A stretch of DNA of 53,321 bases from an uncultured Eubacteriales bacterium. Its GTDB lineage: Bacteria; Bacillota; Clostridia; Christensenellales; CAG-917. Within the stretch, counting starts at the first letter, position 1. Every line of letters starts with the position of its first letter. This document shows positions 1-9,111 of the stretch, piece by piece. The DNA is taken from contig URNP01000009.1 of NCBI GenBank assembly GCA_900549225.1, positions 1 to 53,321 of the forward strand, given 5' to 3'. Under the pieces are notes generated by a model. That model worked only from the letters and a program-made list of their open reading frames with translations. It did not search any database and was not told the origin of the DNA. The position numbers and the translations under genes were made by a program.

Positions 1-13
1 CCCCCCCCCCCCG

Positions 14-285
14 CCGTTCCCCCTCTGCACTTCGTTTGAGGGAACCCACGGCGTCCGCTCCGCGTGGGGCAACACGACGCGATTGACTTCGTAACAATCG
101 CTCTTCCGTCGCTCTGCTCCTTACGGCACTCGCATAGATAGGGGCATTTCTCTACTTATGCCACCGTCCTTTGTGTGACAGCTACGCAATAATACGTCAC
201 AGTCGGACGGTACTATTCGTCAAGCTCGGCGCTCCCTTGGCTCGCCGCCCTGCGGCTCGTGTTCCGTCTTCGAAGTCGCACATTC
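14..285 (+). repeat. Dispersed multi-hairpin repeat R1, copy 1
   Basis: A GC-rich, highly structured block with no credible gene. Successive inverted repeats are visible: GTTCCC..GGGAAC near 16-46, CCACG..CGTGG near 47-66, GCGATTG..CAATCGC at about 79-103, GCATA..TATGC near 131-162, and CCGTCC..GGACGG enclosing TGTGAC..GTCACA at 165-220. Most of the block recurs at 12535-12750 upstream of tpiA, and its 3' end recurs inverted at the window's right edge. The copies differ mainly in loops and by presence or absence of the GCGATTG hairpin module. The role is unknown: a non-autonomous mobile repeat or a structured RNA. Confidence 0.75.
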
Positions 286-344
286 CGTTTATAAGTACAC
301 ATTAAATAAGTCTCCGTTATCGCATGCCCCACGAAATATCCTGA

Positions 345-455
345 GCGCAATATTGAGATAAAGAACAAGAAAACGCCCCTCTGTTAGCAATCCTAACGTA
401 CATAGACGTACGTGAATTGATAACAGAGGGGCGTTGCCGCAGTTTTTACTCACTA
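345..455 (-). repeat. Stop-codon hairpin family, copy 1 (distal to fba)
   Basis: Read on the minus strand, a 16-bp GC-rich stem (arms near 371-386 and 420-435) carries the family's apical motif TCACGTACG and is followed by TTTTCTTGTTCTTTATC. It lies downstream of the fba copy at 461-585. The outer arms are short and imperfect, so this looks like a degenerate or independent extra copy. Confidence 0.7.
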
Positions 456-460
456 AAACA

Positions 461-585
461 CCTAAAGTCGCCAAACAGATGAAGAACAAGGAAAAAACAC
501 CCCTACAGACAGGAGCGTACTTTTCGTACGTGACTGTTTGTCGGGGTGCTTTTGTCACAGTTATTCGCTGTTTGGTGACTTTAGG
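461..585 (-). terminator. Stop-codon-spanning hairpin behind fba
   Basis: Minus-strand element made of two nested stems. The outer stem pairs 569-585 with 461-477 (17 positions, one mismatch) and contains the fba stop codon (581-583). Inside it lie the conserved single-stranded flanks CGAATAACTG and CCTTGTTCTTCATC. The inner stem is GC-rich with apical TCACGTACG and is followed on the gene's strand by six T. The T-rich 3' side suggests an intrinsic terminator for fba. The apical half is nearly identical to that of the copy behind gpmI. Confidence 0.75.
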
Positions 586-1510
586 CTTTTCCGTTGCAGC
601 CGAGAACGTCCACCAACTTATGCTTCACCACCTGTTTAACTGCTTCTCTTGCCGGTCCGAGATATTGACGAGGATCGAAGTGAGAAGGATTGAGGGCGAA
701 GTGTTCGCGGATTGCGCCGGTGACGGCGAGTCTGAGGTCGGAGTCGATGTTGATCTTGCACACTGCCATGGAAGCGGCTTTACGGAGCATATCTTCGGGG
801 ACGCCTTGAGCGCCGGGCATGCTGCCGCCGTATTGGTTGATCTTTGCGACGAGTTCTTGAGGGACGGAAGACGCACCGTGCAAGACGATGGGGAATCCGG
901 GCAAGCGTTTGCTGACTTCTTCGAGGATGTCGAAACGCAATTGCGGCTGACCTTTGAACTTGTATGCGCCGTGAGAAGTGCCGATTGCGATTGCCAACGA
1001 ATCTACGCCTGTCTTGCTGACGAACTCTTCAACCTGATCGGGGTCGGTGAATTGGGCGTCTTTTGCGGCGACGTTGACAGCGTCCTCGATACCTGCGAGT
1101 TTGCCGAGTTCAGCCTCGACGACGACGCCGTGGTCGTGTGCGTATTCGACGACTTGTTTTGTGATAGAGATATTTTCCGCAAACGGATGAGCGCTTGCGT
1201 CGATCATAACCGAGGTGAAACCGTTGTCAACGCAGTCTTTGCAAAGAGCAAAACTGTCGCCGTGGTCGAGGTGCAAGCAGATAGGAAGACCGCTTGTTTC
1301 GACAGCCGCTTCAACCATCTTGGTGAGGTAGGTCGTGTTTGCATATTTTCTTGCGCCGGAGGAAACTTGAAGAATAAGCGGTGCTTGTTCTTCAGTCGCA
1401 GCTTCAACGATACCTTGGATGATTTCCATGTTATTGACGTTGAAAGCGCCGATTGCGTAACCGCCTGCATATGCTTTTTTGAACATTTCGGTTGTTGTAA
1501 CTAATGGCAT
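581..1510 (-). CDS. fba: Fructose-1,6-bisphosphate aldolase, class II
   Basis: Predicted to cleave fructose-1,6-bisphosphate into dihydroxyacetone phosphate and glyceraldehyde-3-phosphate in the cytoplasm. The 309-residue product matches class II aldolases along its length: GAFNVNN near the N-terminus, the zinc-binding HLDHGD segment, EAELG, and GTSHGAYKF followed by VLHGASSVP with the later zinc histidines. Family length is normal. The start at 1510 is chosen because GGAGG lies 8 bases upstream; a longer in-frame extension has no such site. The gene stands alone. Its stop codon is embedded in a long hairpin (461-585), as in pckA and gpmI of this window. Confidence 0.95.
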   Translation of the reverse strand: MPLVTTTEMFKKAYAGGYAIGAFNVNNMEIIQGIVEAATEEQAPLILQVSSGARKYANTTYLTKMVEAAVETSGLPICLHLDHGDSFALCKDCVDNGFTSVMIDASAHPFAENISITKQVVEYAHDHGVVVEAELGKLAGIEDAVNVAAKDAQFTDPDQVEEFVSKTGVDSLAIAIGTSHGAYKFKGQPQLRFDILEEVSKRLPGFPIVLHGASSVPQELVAKINQYGGSMPGAQGVPEDMLRKAASMAVCKINIDSDLRLAVTGAIREHFALNPSHFDPRQYLGPAREAVKQVVKHKLVDVLGCNGKA

Positions 1511-1656
1511 AGTGTTGCCTCCAAAATTTATTTCGTCAACATTATACAACCTCCCCGAAAAAAACACAACCGTTTATATAAAAATGGCGATCTCGTTCGA
1601 GTGCGGATGTATGTTGTATTGCACCTGCGGTGCAGTTGTGGTAATTTTTCAATTCT

Positions 1657-1693
1657 CCTCAATTATTAATTATTCATTATTAATTATTAATTC
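1657..1693. repeat. AT-rich microrepeat (AATTATT units)
   Basis: Repeated AATTATTAATTATTCATTATT-like units between fba and the next gene. The same type of tract recurs at 10436, 12444, 50277 and 53195, where it precedes a GGGTG..CACCC hairpin. The hairpin part is absent here. Confidence 0.6.
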
Positions 1694-1723
1694 AAAAAAA
1701 CCGATGCTTTGCGTCGTTTTTTA
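1694..1723 (-). terminator. Intrinsic terminator of the small exporter gene
   Basis: On the minus strand, CGACGC pairs with GCATCG around an AAA loop (one mismatch) and is followed by seven T. It abuts the stop codon at 1721-1723. Confidence 0.7.
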
Positions 1724-2557
1724 TATCAAATCGTCCTTATCTACGATCGATTTATTGCGTTTCTCGTCGTGACCTATGACGATATGCTTGTCGCCGTTCT
1801 CGTCGATATATTCCTTTTTGATGAGCACTTTTCCGTCCTCGTCGGCCTCTTTTTTGAGCACGGCGAGTTCGTACTCGTTCTTGCTCGCATATTTTTCGAG
1901 TTCTTCCGCGCGTTTTTTCTCGATTTTCTTCGAGCGCGTAAAGTAAAGCGTAAGCGCGATTGCGATTGCGAGAATGACGAATCCGTAGAGGAACACGTCC
2001 GCATATTGTCTTGGCAAAAAGTACGCAATGGTGGTGAGGATAAGTCCTGCCACGATATTGCCGAAAAACACTGCGAGCGACGCCTTCCATACGGGGAAAT
2101 CCAAAAAGCTGCCTATACACGAACCCGTCCACGCCCCCGTCATAGGCAACGGAATTGCGACAAACACAAACAGCCCAAAAAACTTTTTACCGTCCTTTGA
2201 CATAGACTTGTGTTTGCGATGCGCTTCTCTTTGCTCGATTTTCTCCTCGTTGTACGCGCTCTCCGCCCGGTCTGCGAGGTTGGCTTCCATGCGTTTTCCC
2301 AATTTTGAAAACCATTTTGAGCGGCGCAGTTTTTTCAACAACGGTCTTGTGATGAGGATTAGCGGCAAAATGACGGTAGTAGAGCCTGCGATACAGCACA
2401 GCATTCCGAGCATCATCTCGCCTATCGTATCGAACATATAAGGCATAAACAAAATAGCCCCGCGCAACTCGATTATGGGGATAATCGAGATCACGTACAG
2501 CGTCAAATAGGGATTGCCTATAGCGTTGCTGATTTGGGTTATCAATTGTTCGATCAT
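1721..2557 (-). CDS. COG2426-type small multidrug export membrane protein
   Basis: The 278-residue protein matches the family called putative small multi-drug export protein: an N-terminal amphipathic stretch, membrane segments around residues 15-35 and 45-75 (with the family-typical IPIIELRGAI), a charged cytoplasmic loop at about 80-120, then FVAIPLPMTGAWTGS and two or three more membrane segments to about residue 210. The last ~65 residues are a highly charged Lys/Glu/Asp tail, longer than usual and probably cytoplasmic. Transport substrate is not known for the family with certainty. It is monocistronic, with its own terminator, divergent from the TtcA-like gene. Confidence 0.8.
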   Translation of the reverse strand: MIEQLITQISNAIGNPYLTLYVISIIPIIELRGAILFMPYMFDTIGEMMLGMLCCIAGSTTVILPLILITRPLLKKLRRSKWFSKLGKRMEANLADRAESAYNEEKIEQREAHRKHKSMSKDGKKFFGLFVFVAIPLPMTGAWTGSCIGSFLDFPVWKASLAVFFGNIVAGLILTTIAYFLPRQYADVFLYGFVILAIAIALTLYFTRSKKIEKKRAEELEKYASKNEYELAVLKKEADEDGKVLIKKEYIDENGDKHIVIGHDEKRNKSIVDKDDLI

Positions 2558-2689
2558 AGCCTGAATTCCTCAATTCAAAGTATAATTTACGCCCCGTAAT
2601 CTGTCAAGGCGATTTACCTTTAACGCTTGCAAATTCACGCACGTTTCTATATAATTTTGTCGAAACGAAATATACGATGAGGTGCGGCA

Positions 2690-3457
2690 ATGGGCCGCAA
2701 AACGCAAACGATGCAAAAAATCTTATCCGCAATGAGAAGAGCCGTTCAGGACTACGCGATGATAGAGGACGGCGACAGAATTTTCGTAGGTCTGTCGGGA
2801 GGCAAAGACAGCACCCTTCTTTTGCGCGCGCTTGCGGATTACAGGCGGTTCTCCCCGCAAAAGTTCACTCTTGAAGCAATCACGATAGATATGGGGCTCA
2901 AAGATACGGACAAATCGCAAATGGACGCGCTCGTAGACTATTGCAAAAGCCTTGGCGTACCTCACCACCTCGTGAAAACGGACATTGCGGATATACTCTT
3001 TGAAGCGAGAAAGGAATCCAATCCCTGCTCTCTTTGCGCAAAGATGAGACGCGGGGCGCTCAACAACGAGATAAATCGTTTAGGCGGCGGCAAGTTGGCG
3101 CTCGGGCACAACGCCGACGACGTTGCCGAAACCATGCTCTTATCCCTTCTTTACGAGGGCAGATTCTCGTGCTTCCCGCCCACCGCTCATATGGACAAAT
3201 CGGGCATATCTCTCATTCGCCCCTTCATTTATTTGGAAGAATACGACATAAAATCCGCCGTAAAACGCCAAAATCTACCTATCGTGGACAATCCCTGCCC
3301 CATGAATCACGAGTCGCAGCGCGAGTATATGAAAAATCTCATCAAAACCATTTGCAAGGACATACCCTTCGCAAAACAGCGGATTTTGGGCGCGATCTAC
3401 CACCCCGAGCGCAACAACCTATGGCACAAACCCGAATCCTACGCCCCGAAAGACTGA
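2690..3457 (+). CDS. TtcA-like PP-loop tRNA thiolation protein
   Basis: ATP-pyrophosphatase family protein of 255 residues. The PP-loop SGGKDS is at about residues 35-40. A central cysteine pair in PCSLC (about 107-111) and the helix GHNADDVAETMLLSLLYEGR follow, as in TtcA/TtuA-type tRNA thiolases that make 2-thiocytidine or 2-thiouridine using an Fe-S cluster. A further cysteine lies in the NPCPMNHE segment. TtcA itself acts on C32; since Bacillota homologues are poorly characterised I do not assign the modified base. The gene is transcribed alone, divergent from the exporter, and ends in the shared terminator near 3650. Confidence 0.8.
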   Translation: MGRKTQTMQKILSAMRRAVQDYAMIEDGDRIFVGLSGGKDSTLLLRALADYRRFSPQKFTLEAITIDMGLKDTDKSQMDALVDYCKSLGVPHHLVKTDIADILFEARKESNPCSLCAKMRRGALNNEINRLGGGKLALGHNADDVAETMLLSLLYEGRFSCFPPTAHMDKSGISLIRPFIYLEEYDIKSAVKRQNLPIVDNPCPMNHESQREYMKNLIKTICKDIPFAKQRILGAIYHPERNNLWHKPESYAPKD

Positions 3458-3634
3458 TCTCGAAAAACCTCAACCGCTAAAACCGCAATCCAAAAAACAA
3501 CTCCGCCAAAAAAAAGCACGGTTCAAAGAACGCACGCACTTAAACGCACACTCAAAAACGCAACTCTCGGCGCGCACTTAAAGCCACGCACGCAAATCGC
3601 ACTCGCACCGCACTCAAAAAAACTTAATCTCAAC

Positions 3635-3665
3635 GAAAAAACGACGCCATTGCGCCGTTTTTATT
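3635..3665. terminator. Bidirectional terminator between ttcA-like gene and subtilase
   Basis: AAAAAACGACGC-cattg-CGCCGTTTTTATT: a short GC stem flanked by A and T runs, able to stop transcription from both converging genes. The preceding 3458-3634 stretch is low-complexity (repeated CGCAC and AAAACGC motifs) and holds no gene I can support. Confidence 0.7.
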
Positions 3666-3742
3666 ATTCGTTTTATATTCCGATATTTATATTTCCTCTT
3701 CTTAATATTTCTATATTATAGAATATCCTATATCTATCGGTT

Positions 3743-5605
3743 TCAATTCTCTTCGCCGCTATTTTCAGCCGATTTCGCCGCATTTTTCTTTCTGACGGCG
3801 ATTACGATAGCGGTCGCAGCGACAGTTGCCGCCAAAACCAATCCCACGATCAGCATAGACAAGTCGAGCGGACGGAGAATGAACGATTTTACGTCTGCGG
3901 TAAACTTAAACTCGAAGTCCACTTTGGCGTTGTCGCCGTACTGTGCTGTGATATAATACACGCCCGCCTTTTTCGGAGTGAAATCGAAAGTCGAACCCGA
4001 CGCTACGTATTCGCCGTTGACAAACCATTTCGTTTCGACGTCGGGATTGAGATATTTCATACCCGTAAGCGCAAATCTCGTAGTTTCGGTCGAATAGAGT
4101 TTAGCCGCCGAGCGCGCGTCTTTCACGTCTTTTTGCGAATCCTCTTCGAGCGTAACTCTGACCTCGCCTACGTAATAATTACCGTATTCGACGTGCAGTT
4201 GAATAGATTGCTCGGCGTTGGTATTGGGGATTTTTGCGGTGATGAGGAAGTCCCCGCCTCTTGACGGCGTATAAGTGACGCTCGTTCCCGAGCCTATGAC
4301 GGTTGCCTCTCCCACGGGCGTATCGTCTTCTGCGGATTTTATCATCGTAACGCTCCACACGAGCGTGCTTTCCACGTCGGGATCAACCTTTCCGACGGGA
4401 TTGACCTGCGCGTAGAGGTTGACGGGCGAAACGGAATCCGCGCGCATATAAATCATCCCCGCATAGTCGTCCGCGCCCAACTTTCCGTCGTGCTTTATGG
4501 CGATCGAAGTCGGCGCTTCGTAGTCGAATTTCAGCGTATCGAGATCGGTCTGAACGATAGATTTGAAGTCGAGATATTTGAAGGTAAGATTGCCTTTTTT
4601 GAGAGTTTTCGTGGAGAGCAAACTTATCGCTTTTGCGAGTTTCGAGTAGTCCATACTCTTGCCTTCCACCCGGCACCTGAGTTTCAACAGCGCGGCGGCA
4701 AAACTCACGAACGTAGCCGACATACTCGTGCCTTTTTCGGTATCGAACACCGATTTGGATTGCTGATATCCTTTTGAAGTCCACACGCCGTAGCCCGGAG
4801 CGCAAAGCGTATACGCCGTGCCGAAATTCGAGGTCGAATACAGCGTATCGAGGTTCTGATTCATCACCGACACCACGCCGGGATAAGCCGCGGGATAGTA
4901 GTTTGCCTGCGGAGTGGGCGGATTGTTACCGGCCGCCGCCACGACGACGGATTGTCTGCGCGCTTTTTCGATTGCGACGGAAAGCGTTGCGCTGTCTTTT
5001 TCGGAAATATCGTACAGTCCCAGCGACATATTGACCACATCCGCGTTTGCTTTATCGACCGCCCAATCGAGAGCGCTAGCAAGGCTCGAGATGGTAAAGT
5101 TATCGCTTTTTTCGGTGTTTGCTTTGATCGGATAAATTTTGATATATTTTTCAAGTCCGAACTCACGGATCATCAGCGCGATACTTCCCGCCACCGAACT
5201 TCCGTGCTTGCTCGAAGCGTCGCTTATATCCACGCTTCCGTTCTCGTCCTCCCCCGTGTACGAGTTATATCCGAGAATATCTCCGTTTGCGTTTTTGCAC
5301 AGCACGCTCACGCCGTTTTCGTCGTCGGCAAAGAGCGAATGTTTAGCGTCGATACCCGTATCTATAACCGCGATGACGACGGGGCTCGTCGCTTTTGACA
5401 AATCCCAAGACGAAACGATTTCCTTTGCCGCCGCCACGTCGAGATACTTTTCGCCGTAGTACCACAGTGAACTCATATCTTTTCCACCGAAAGTCTGAGC
5501 CCGGGCAACCGACGACGGCGCAAGAGCGAATGCAAACACGCTCGTCACGACGAGCGCAATCAGCACTGCGGATACTATAGTCTTTTTGCAAAAGGAACGT
5601 TTCAT
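3743..5605 (-). CDS. Membrane-anchored S8 subtilisin-like protease
   Basis: Predicted exported serine protease of 620 residues. Signal sequence at residues 1-37. The catalytic domain shows Asp82 in VIDTGID, His134 in SKHGSSVAG, the oxyanion Asn in AAAGNN (about 227) and Ser294 in GTSMSATF, so the triad is complete. After about residue 350 come two Ig/PKD-like beta regions, then a C-terminal membrane helix (about 575-600) and a short Lys-rich tail. It should sit on the outer face of the membrane. The start at 5605 gives a clean signal peptide; a GTG at 5635 is possible. It lies 33 bases behind gltX, likely co-transcribed. Confidence 0.88.
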   Translation of the reverse strand: MKRSFCKKTIVSAVLIALVVTSVFAFALAPSSVARAQTFGGKDMSSLWYYGEKYLDVAAAKEIVSSWDLSKATSPVVIAVIDTGIDAKHSLFADDENGVSVLCKNANGDILGYNSYTGEDENGSVDISDASSKHGSSVAGSIALMIREFGLEKYIKIYPIKANTEKSDNFTISSLASALDWAVDKANADVVNMSLGLYDISEKDSATLSVAIEKARRQSVVVAAAGNNPPTPQANYYPAAYPGVVSVMNQNLDTLYSTSNFGTAYTLCAPGYGVWTSKGYQQSKSVFDTEKGTSMSATFVSFAAALLKLRCRVEGKSMDYSKLAKAISLLSTKTLKKGNLTFKYLDFKSIVQTDLDTLKFDYEAPTSIAIKHDGKLGADDYAGMIYMRADSVSPVNLYAQVNPVGKVDPDVESTLVWSVTMIKSAEDDTPVGEATVIGSGTSVTYTPSRGGDFLITAKIPNTNAEQSIQLHVEYGNYYVGEVRVTLEEDSQKDVKDARSAAKLYSTETTRFALTGMKYLNPDVETKWFVNGEYVASGSTFDFTPKKAGVYYITAQYGDNAKVDFEFKFTADVKSFILRPLDLSMLIVGLVLAATVAATAIVIAVRKKNAAKSAENSGEEN

Positions 5606-5638
5606 ATTCGTTTGAAGCGATTTATCGAGAGTCACCGA

Positions 5639-7087
5639 TTATTGTGCGTTTTGAAGGAGTTGCAAGGAGTATTTCAGACGGCGCATAGTCTCGTCTTTTT
5701 TGAGGACGACGGCCATTTCGATAGCGCCGCCGGGGGTTACGGGTGCGCCCGTGAGAGCCACGCGCATTGCAAACATAACCTGACCGCCCTTCATACCTGC
5801 CTGTTCTGCGCAAGCCTTGATTTGCTCTTTGATTGCGTCTGCGCTCCAATCGTCGAAGTTTTCGAGTGCGGTGATAGCCACTTCAACGGCTTTGAGAGCC
5901 ACCGCCTTATCCACTTTCATCTTTTGGTGCACGTACATATCGAGGTCGTAGTCTCCGAATTCGTTCAAAAACGCGAGTTTTTCGGGGATTTCGCTCAGAA
6001 TATCCACTCTCGTCTGCATCAAAAGCGCGAGTTCTCTCACGTCGTAGTCCTTGCCGTCGATCGCTTTTTCGATCCAAGGCGTAGCCACCTTTTCAAAGTC
6101 ATCTTCGCTCATCGCTTTGAGATATTCGCCGTTGAGCCAACGCATTTTAGCCTCGTCGAAGATGGAACTCGAGTGTGAAATTCCGTCCACGTCGAACGCC
6201 TCTATCATCTCGTCCATCGTCATTTTTTCTTTGTTGTCTTTAGGGCACCAGCCGAGGAGCGCGATATAGTTGACCACCGCTTCGGGCAGATATCCCTTTG
6301 CGATAAAGTCCTCGAAGTTTGCGTCGCCGAAACGCTTTGAGAGTTTTCTCGTAGCGTCTTTCATAATGGGCGGAAGATGCATATACTTCGGTCTTTCCCA
6401 TCCGAAAGCGTCGTAAATGAGGTTATATTTCGGCGTAGAACTCAGATATTCCGTGCCTCTTATAACGTGGGTGATACCCATAAGGTGATCGTCCACGACG
6501 TTTGCGAAGTTATAAGTGGGCAGACCGTCGCTCTTGAGAAGAACACCGTCCTCTATATCCGCGCTGTCGACGCTGATTTCTCCGAAAACCATATCCGTAT
6601 AACTCGACACGACGCCCTCGGGCACTTTTTGTCTTATGACGTAAGGCTCGCCCGCGGCAAGTCGTCTTTGTACTTCCTCTTTTGAGAGGTTACGGCAGTG
6701 CTTGTCGTAGGTATGAACGCCGTTTTCGTCTTTGAGGCTTTCGAGTCTTTCTTTGTCGCAGAAGCAATAGTACGCTCCGCCGAGTTCGACAAGTTTTTCT
6801 GCGTATTCTTTATAAATGCCCATTCTCTCGGTCTGAACGTACGGGCCGTAGCCGCCGTCTTTATCCGGACCTTCGTCGTAGGTTATACCTGCCGTTGCGA
6901 GAGTGCGGTACACCATTTCCACCGCGCCTTCGACCTTGCGTTCTTGGTCGGTATCTTCGATACGGAGGATAAATTTACCCCCGTTTTTGCGTGCGAAGAG
7001 AAAAGCGTACAACCCCGTACGCAGATTGCCGATGTGCATAAATCCCGTCGGTGACGGAGCAAATCTCGTTCTTACTGTTTCACTCAT
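5639..7087 (-). CDS. gltX: Glutamyl-tRNA synthetase
   Basis: Charges tRNA-Glu (and, where GatCAB is used, also tRNA-Gln) with glutamate. The class I signature is complete: FAPSPTGFMHIGNLRTGLY is the HIGH-type motif near residue 10, and KLSKRFGD near residue 245 is the KMSKS-type motif. Length of 482 residues is normal. The start at 7087 lies 8 bases inside the end of radC, so the two genes overlap and are probably translationally coupled; a TTG/ATG a few codons further upstream is possible. Confidence 0.95.
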   Translation of the reverse strand: MSETVRTRFAPSPTGFMHIGNLRTGLYAFLFARKNGGKFILRIEDTDQERKVEGAVEMVYRTLATAGITYDEGPDKDGGYGPYVQTERMGIYKEYAEKLVELGGAYYCFCDKERLESLKDENGVHTYDKHCRNLSKEEVQRRLAAGEPYVIRQKVPEGVVSSYTDMVFGEISVDSADIEDGVLLKSDGLPTYNFANVVDDHLMGITHVIRGTEYLSSTPKYNLIYDAFGWERPKYMHLPPIMKDATRKLSKRFGDANFEDFIAKGYLPEAVVNYIALLGWCPKDNKEKMTMDEMIEAFDVDGISHSSSIFDEAKMRWLNGEYLKAMSEDDFEKVATPWIEKAIDGKDYDVRELALLMQTRVDILSEIPEKLAFLNEFGDYDLDMYVHQKMKVDKAVALKAVEVAITALENFDDWSADAIKEQIKACAEQAGMKGGQVMFAMRVALTGAPVTPGGAIEMAVVLKKDETMRRLKYSLQLLQNAQ

Positions 7088-7820
7088 AAAATGCAATACC
7101 TTCTTTTAAGTCTTGTTGTATGTGTTTTATTTTTGCCATAGCGCCGTTTTCTTCAAAGGAATAATAATCGGTTCCCGAGAAGACGAGGTGATCGTGAAGA
7201 TCCACTCCTATGCCCGCAAGAGTGGAAGCGGCTTCTCGCGTCATATTGATATCTTTTTGCGAGGGCAAAACGCTTCCGCTTGGATGATTATGAGCAATGA
7301 GCATTGCGCTTGCGCCCGTACGGAGAGCGAAATCGACGATTTTTCTCACGTCAAGCCGCACCGAATCGCCGCTGCCCTGCTCGATAATCTCGCATTTGAT
7401 CAATTTATCGTGAGCGTCGAGTGCGGCAACGCAAACGTGTTCCTGATTCAGCCCGAACAGCCTTGCGCAAAGGAAATTGCGCGCCTTGCCTCTTCCCGAC
7501 AAATCCTGACGATTTGCCCCGTCCTTGTTTACGTCGTCGACGTAGACTCTGAAAACGTCAGGCAGATTTGCAAGAAACAACGCTGCGTTTTCAGTCATAC
7601 CGCTCACCTTTTGAAGATCTTCTTCGCTTGCATTAAGCACTCCGCCGAAGGACGAAAATCTGTCGATAAGAGCGTGCGCAATCTCGTTCGTGTCCTTTCT
7701 CGGTACGAAGGGGAAGAGCAAATATTCCAGAATTTCGTGCGGTTGCATAGATCCGAGTCCGCTTTTTCGGATTCTGTCGCGCATACGCGACCTATGCCCA
7801 TCGTGGACGTTACTAGTCAT
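7080..7820 (-). CDS. radC: RadC family JAB/MPN domain protein
   Basis: A 246-residue RadC (YicR-type) protein. The N-terminal helix-hairpin-helix-like region (about 1-85) contains LEYLLFPFVPRKDTN. The C-terminal JAMM metalloprotease-like fold carries HNHPSGSVLPSQKD (about residues 180-193), the zinc-binding signature. The historic DNA-repair assignment of RadC is doubtful; the fold predicts a zinc hydrolase of unknown substrate. GGAG precedes the start. Its start lies 7 bases after the preceding small gene and its end overlaps gltX, so all are in one transcription unit. Confidence 0.9.
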   Translation of the reverse strand: MTSNVHDGHRSRMRDRIRKSGLGSMQPHEILEYLLFPFVPRKDTNEIAHALIDRFSSFGGVLNASEEDLQKVSGMTENAALFLANLPDVFRVYVDDVNKDGANRQDLSGRGKARNFLCARLFGLNQEHVCVAALDAHDKLIKCEIIEQGSGDSVRLDVRKIVDFALRTGASAMLIAHNHPSGSVLPSQKDINMTREAASTLAGIGVDLHDHLVFSGTDYYSFEENGAMAKIKHIQQDLKEGIAFYE

Positions 7821-7826
7821 AATATC

Positions 7827-8243
7827 TTACAACTCCGGATACATCTTGAAAACGCTCTCGTCGAGTTTGACGAGTCTTACGAGGATTGTCAGAGCCTCTT
7901 CCTCGTCTTTGAATCCGTACACTTTTCCGATGACCTTCCATGCGCCGTACGCATGCAAAAAGTCGTACCAGAAATAACATTCGTCTTGCAATTGAAAAAT
8001 TTCGAGAAAGTTGAAAGTCTGATACTTGCTCCACTTTTTCAGCACTTCTATGAGCGACGTCACTTCTTGATTGTCGTCGTAGCGAGCGTGGATAAACTGA
8101 AGCATATACTTTTTCACTTCTTTTGAAAAGGTCATAACGCCCTGTTTAGCGTTTTCTATATCCTTCAAAATCAAAGCGATTTCCTGATCGTCGCTATGCT
8201 TTTTGAGGATTTTCTGACACGGATATGCAAATGCGTTTGTCAT
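7827..8243 (-). CDS. Hypothetical small helical protein
   Basis: I do not recognise this 138-residue protein. It has no signal peptide or membrane segment. It is rich in Lys, Glu and aromatic residues (QDECYFWYDFLHAYGAW is the most distinctive stretch) and appears mostly alpha-helical and cytoplasmic. It ends 7 bases before radC and so is probably co-translated with it. No clear Shine-Dalgarno site precedes the start; a TATAAT-like sequence lies just upstream. Confidence 0.65.
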   Translation of the reverse strand: MTNAFAYPCQKILKKHSDDQEIALILKDIENAKQGVMTFSKEVKKYMLQFIHARYDDNQEVTSLIEVLKKWSKYQTFNFLEIFQLQDECYFWYDFLHAYGAWKVIGKVYGFKDEEEALTILVRLVKLDESVFKMYPEL

Positions 8244-8330
8244 AATGTTATATTATAGACGATAAAAAAGTATAAATCAAGGTTTTTCGCGCAAGCGCGC
8301 ATTTAAGGGCATTTTTACGAGGCGTTTTTC

Positions 8331-9065
8331 TTACGCAATCCTGCGATTTTTGAGGGCGAAGTCCGCAATCGCTTTGCACAGCACGCTTGCCATACGCATC
8401 TGATATTCGGTTTTTTGAAGATTGATTTCGTCTGCGTAATTGCTCAAAAAACCGCACTCCACGATAGCGGCGGGATAAGGGCTGCACTCGAGCAGGTACT
8501 TTTGAGCGCACAGCGCGCTATATTCCCTTCCGCCCTCTTTCGAGTTTATCTCTTCGTTCAGACTCTCTTGCAAAGCGTTTGCCAACTCTCTGCCCTTCTC
8601 GCTCGATTTTGCAAAAAACACCTGAGCGCCTCTTCTCGTAGGCATAGAGTAAAAATTCATATGCACGCTCACCACCGCGCAAGGCTTCACGTCGTTGACT
8701 ATCTGCCCTCTTCTAAACATATCCGCGCGTTTTTTATTGCCCGTCACACCCTCAAAAGAGTGCATAACGTCGTTTCTTCTCGTGTACACGACGTTGAATC
8801 CGCACGCACTCAACATCTCTCCGAGATAATTTGCCACGATCAGATTCACGGTTTTTTCTTCAATCCCCGTTTTTGCACCCTTAACTCCGCCGTCCGCGCC
8901 TCCGTGACCTGCGTCCACCACGATAGTCAAAACTTTGTTCTTCTCGCCCTTAATCGCGCTCACGACGAAGGGCGCACTCACGCAGTACGCAATCAAAACG
9001 GCAATCAAACCGCACGAAATCGCAATTTCTTTTATCCTCTTTTTCCGATGAGATTCGACACGCAT
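8331..9065 (-). CDS. CwlD-like N-acetylmuramoyl-L-alanine amidase
   Basis: Amidase_3 zinc hydrolase that cleaves the MurNAc-L-Ala bond of peptidoglycan. One N-terminal membrane helix (about residues 15-35) is followed by the catalytic domain: VVDAGHGGADGG supplies the first zinc histidine, EEKTVN the glutamate, SVHMNF the second histidine, and AAIVECGFLSN the C-terminal catalytic glutamate. Architecture and size (244 residues) resemble CwlD, which with GerS makes muramic-delta-lactam in spore cortex, but no partner is present here, so I leave the symbol empty. The start is uncertain: 9065 is chosen because the longer frame runs into non-homologous sequence. Confidence 0.85.
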   Translation of the reverse strand: MRVESHRKKRIKEIAISCGLIAVLIAYCVSAPFVVSAIKGEKNKVLTIVVDAGHGGADGGVKGAKTGIEEKTVNLIVANYLGEMLSACGFNVVYTRRNDVMHSFEGVTGNKKRADMFRRGQIVNDVKPCAVVSVHMNFYSMPTRRGAQVFFAKSSEKGRELANALQESLNEEINSKEGGREYSALCAQKYLLECSPYPAAIVECGFLSNYADEINLQKTEYQMRMASVLCKAIADFALKNRRIA

Positions 9066-9111
9066 ATAGTTACAAAAGAAATCATATTCATTCAAGCATA
9101 AAAATACCACC

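Noticed and set aside
1..13. Poly-C run as a biological feature
   Set aside because: It lies at the window edge next to a repeat and could be an assembly or contig-end effect.
14..285. CRISPR array
   Set aside because: Repeats R1, R3 and the 32-bp array have no regular repeat-spacer alternation and no cas genes are nearby.
434..1504. Long plus-strand frame antisense to fba
   Set aside because: It is a mirror of the aldolase coding sequence, rich in Cys/Phe/Val from reverse-complement codons, with no ribosome site. Similar antisense frames over gpmI, pckA, the GH2 gene and others were rejected for the same reason.
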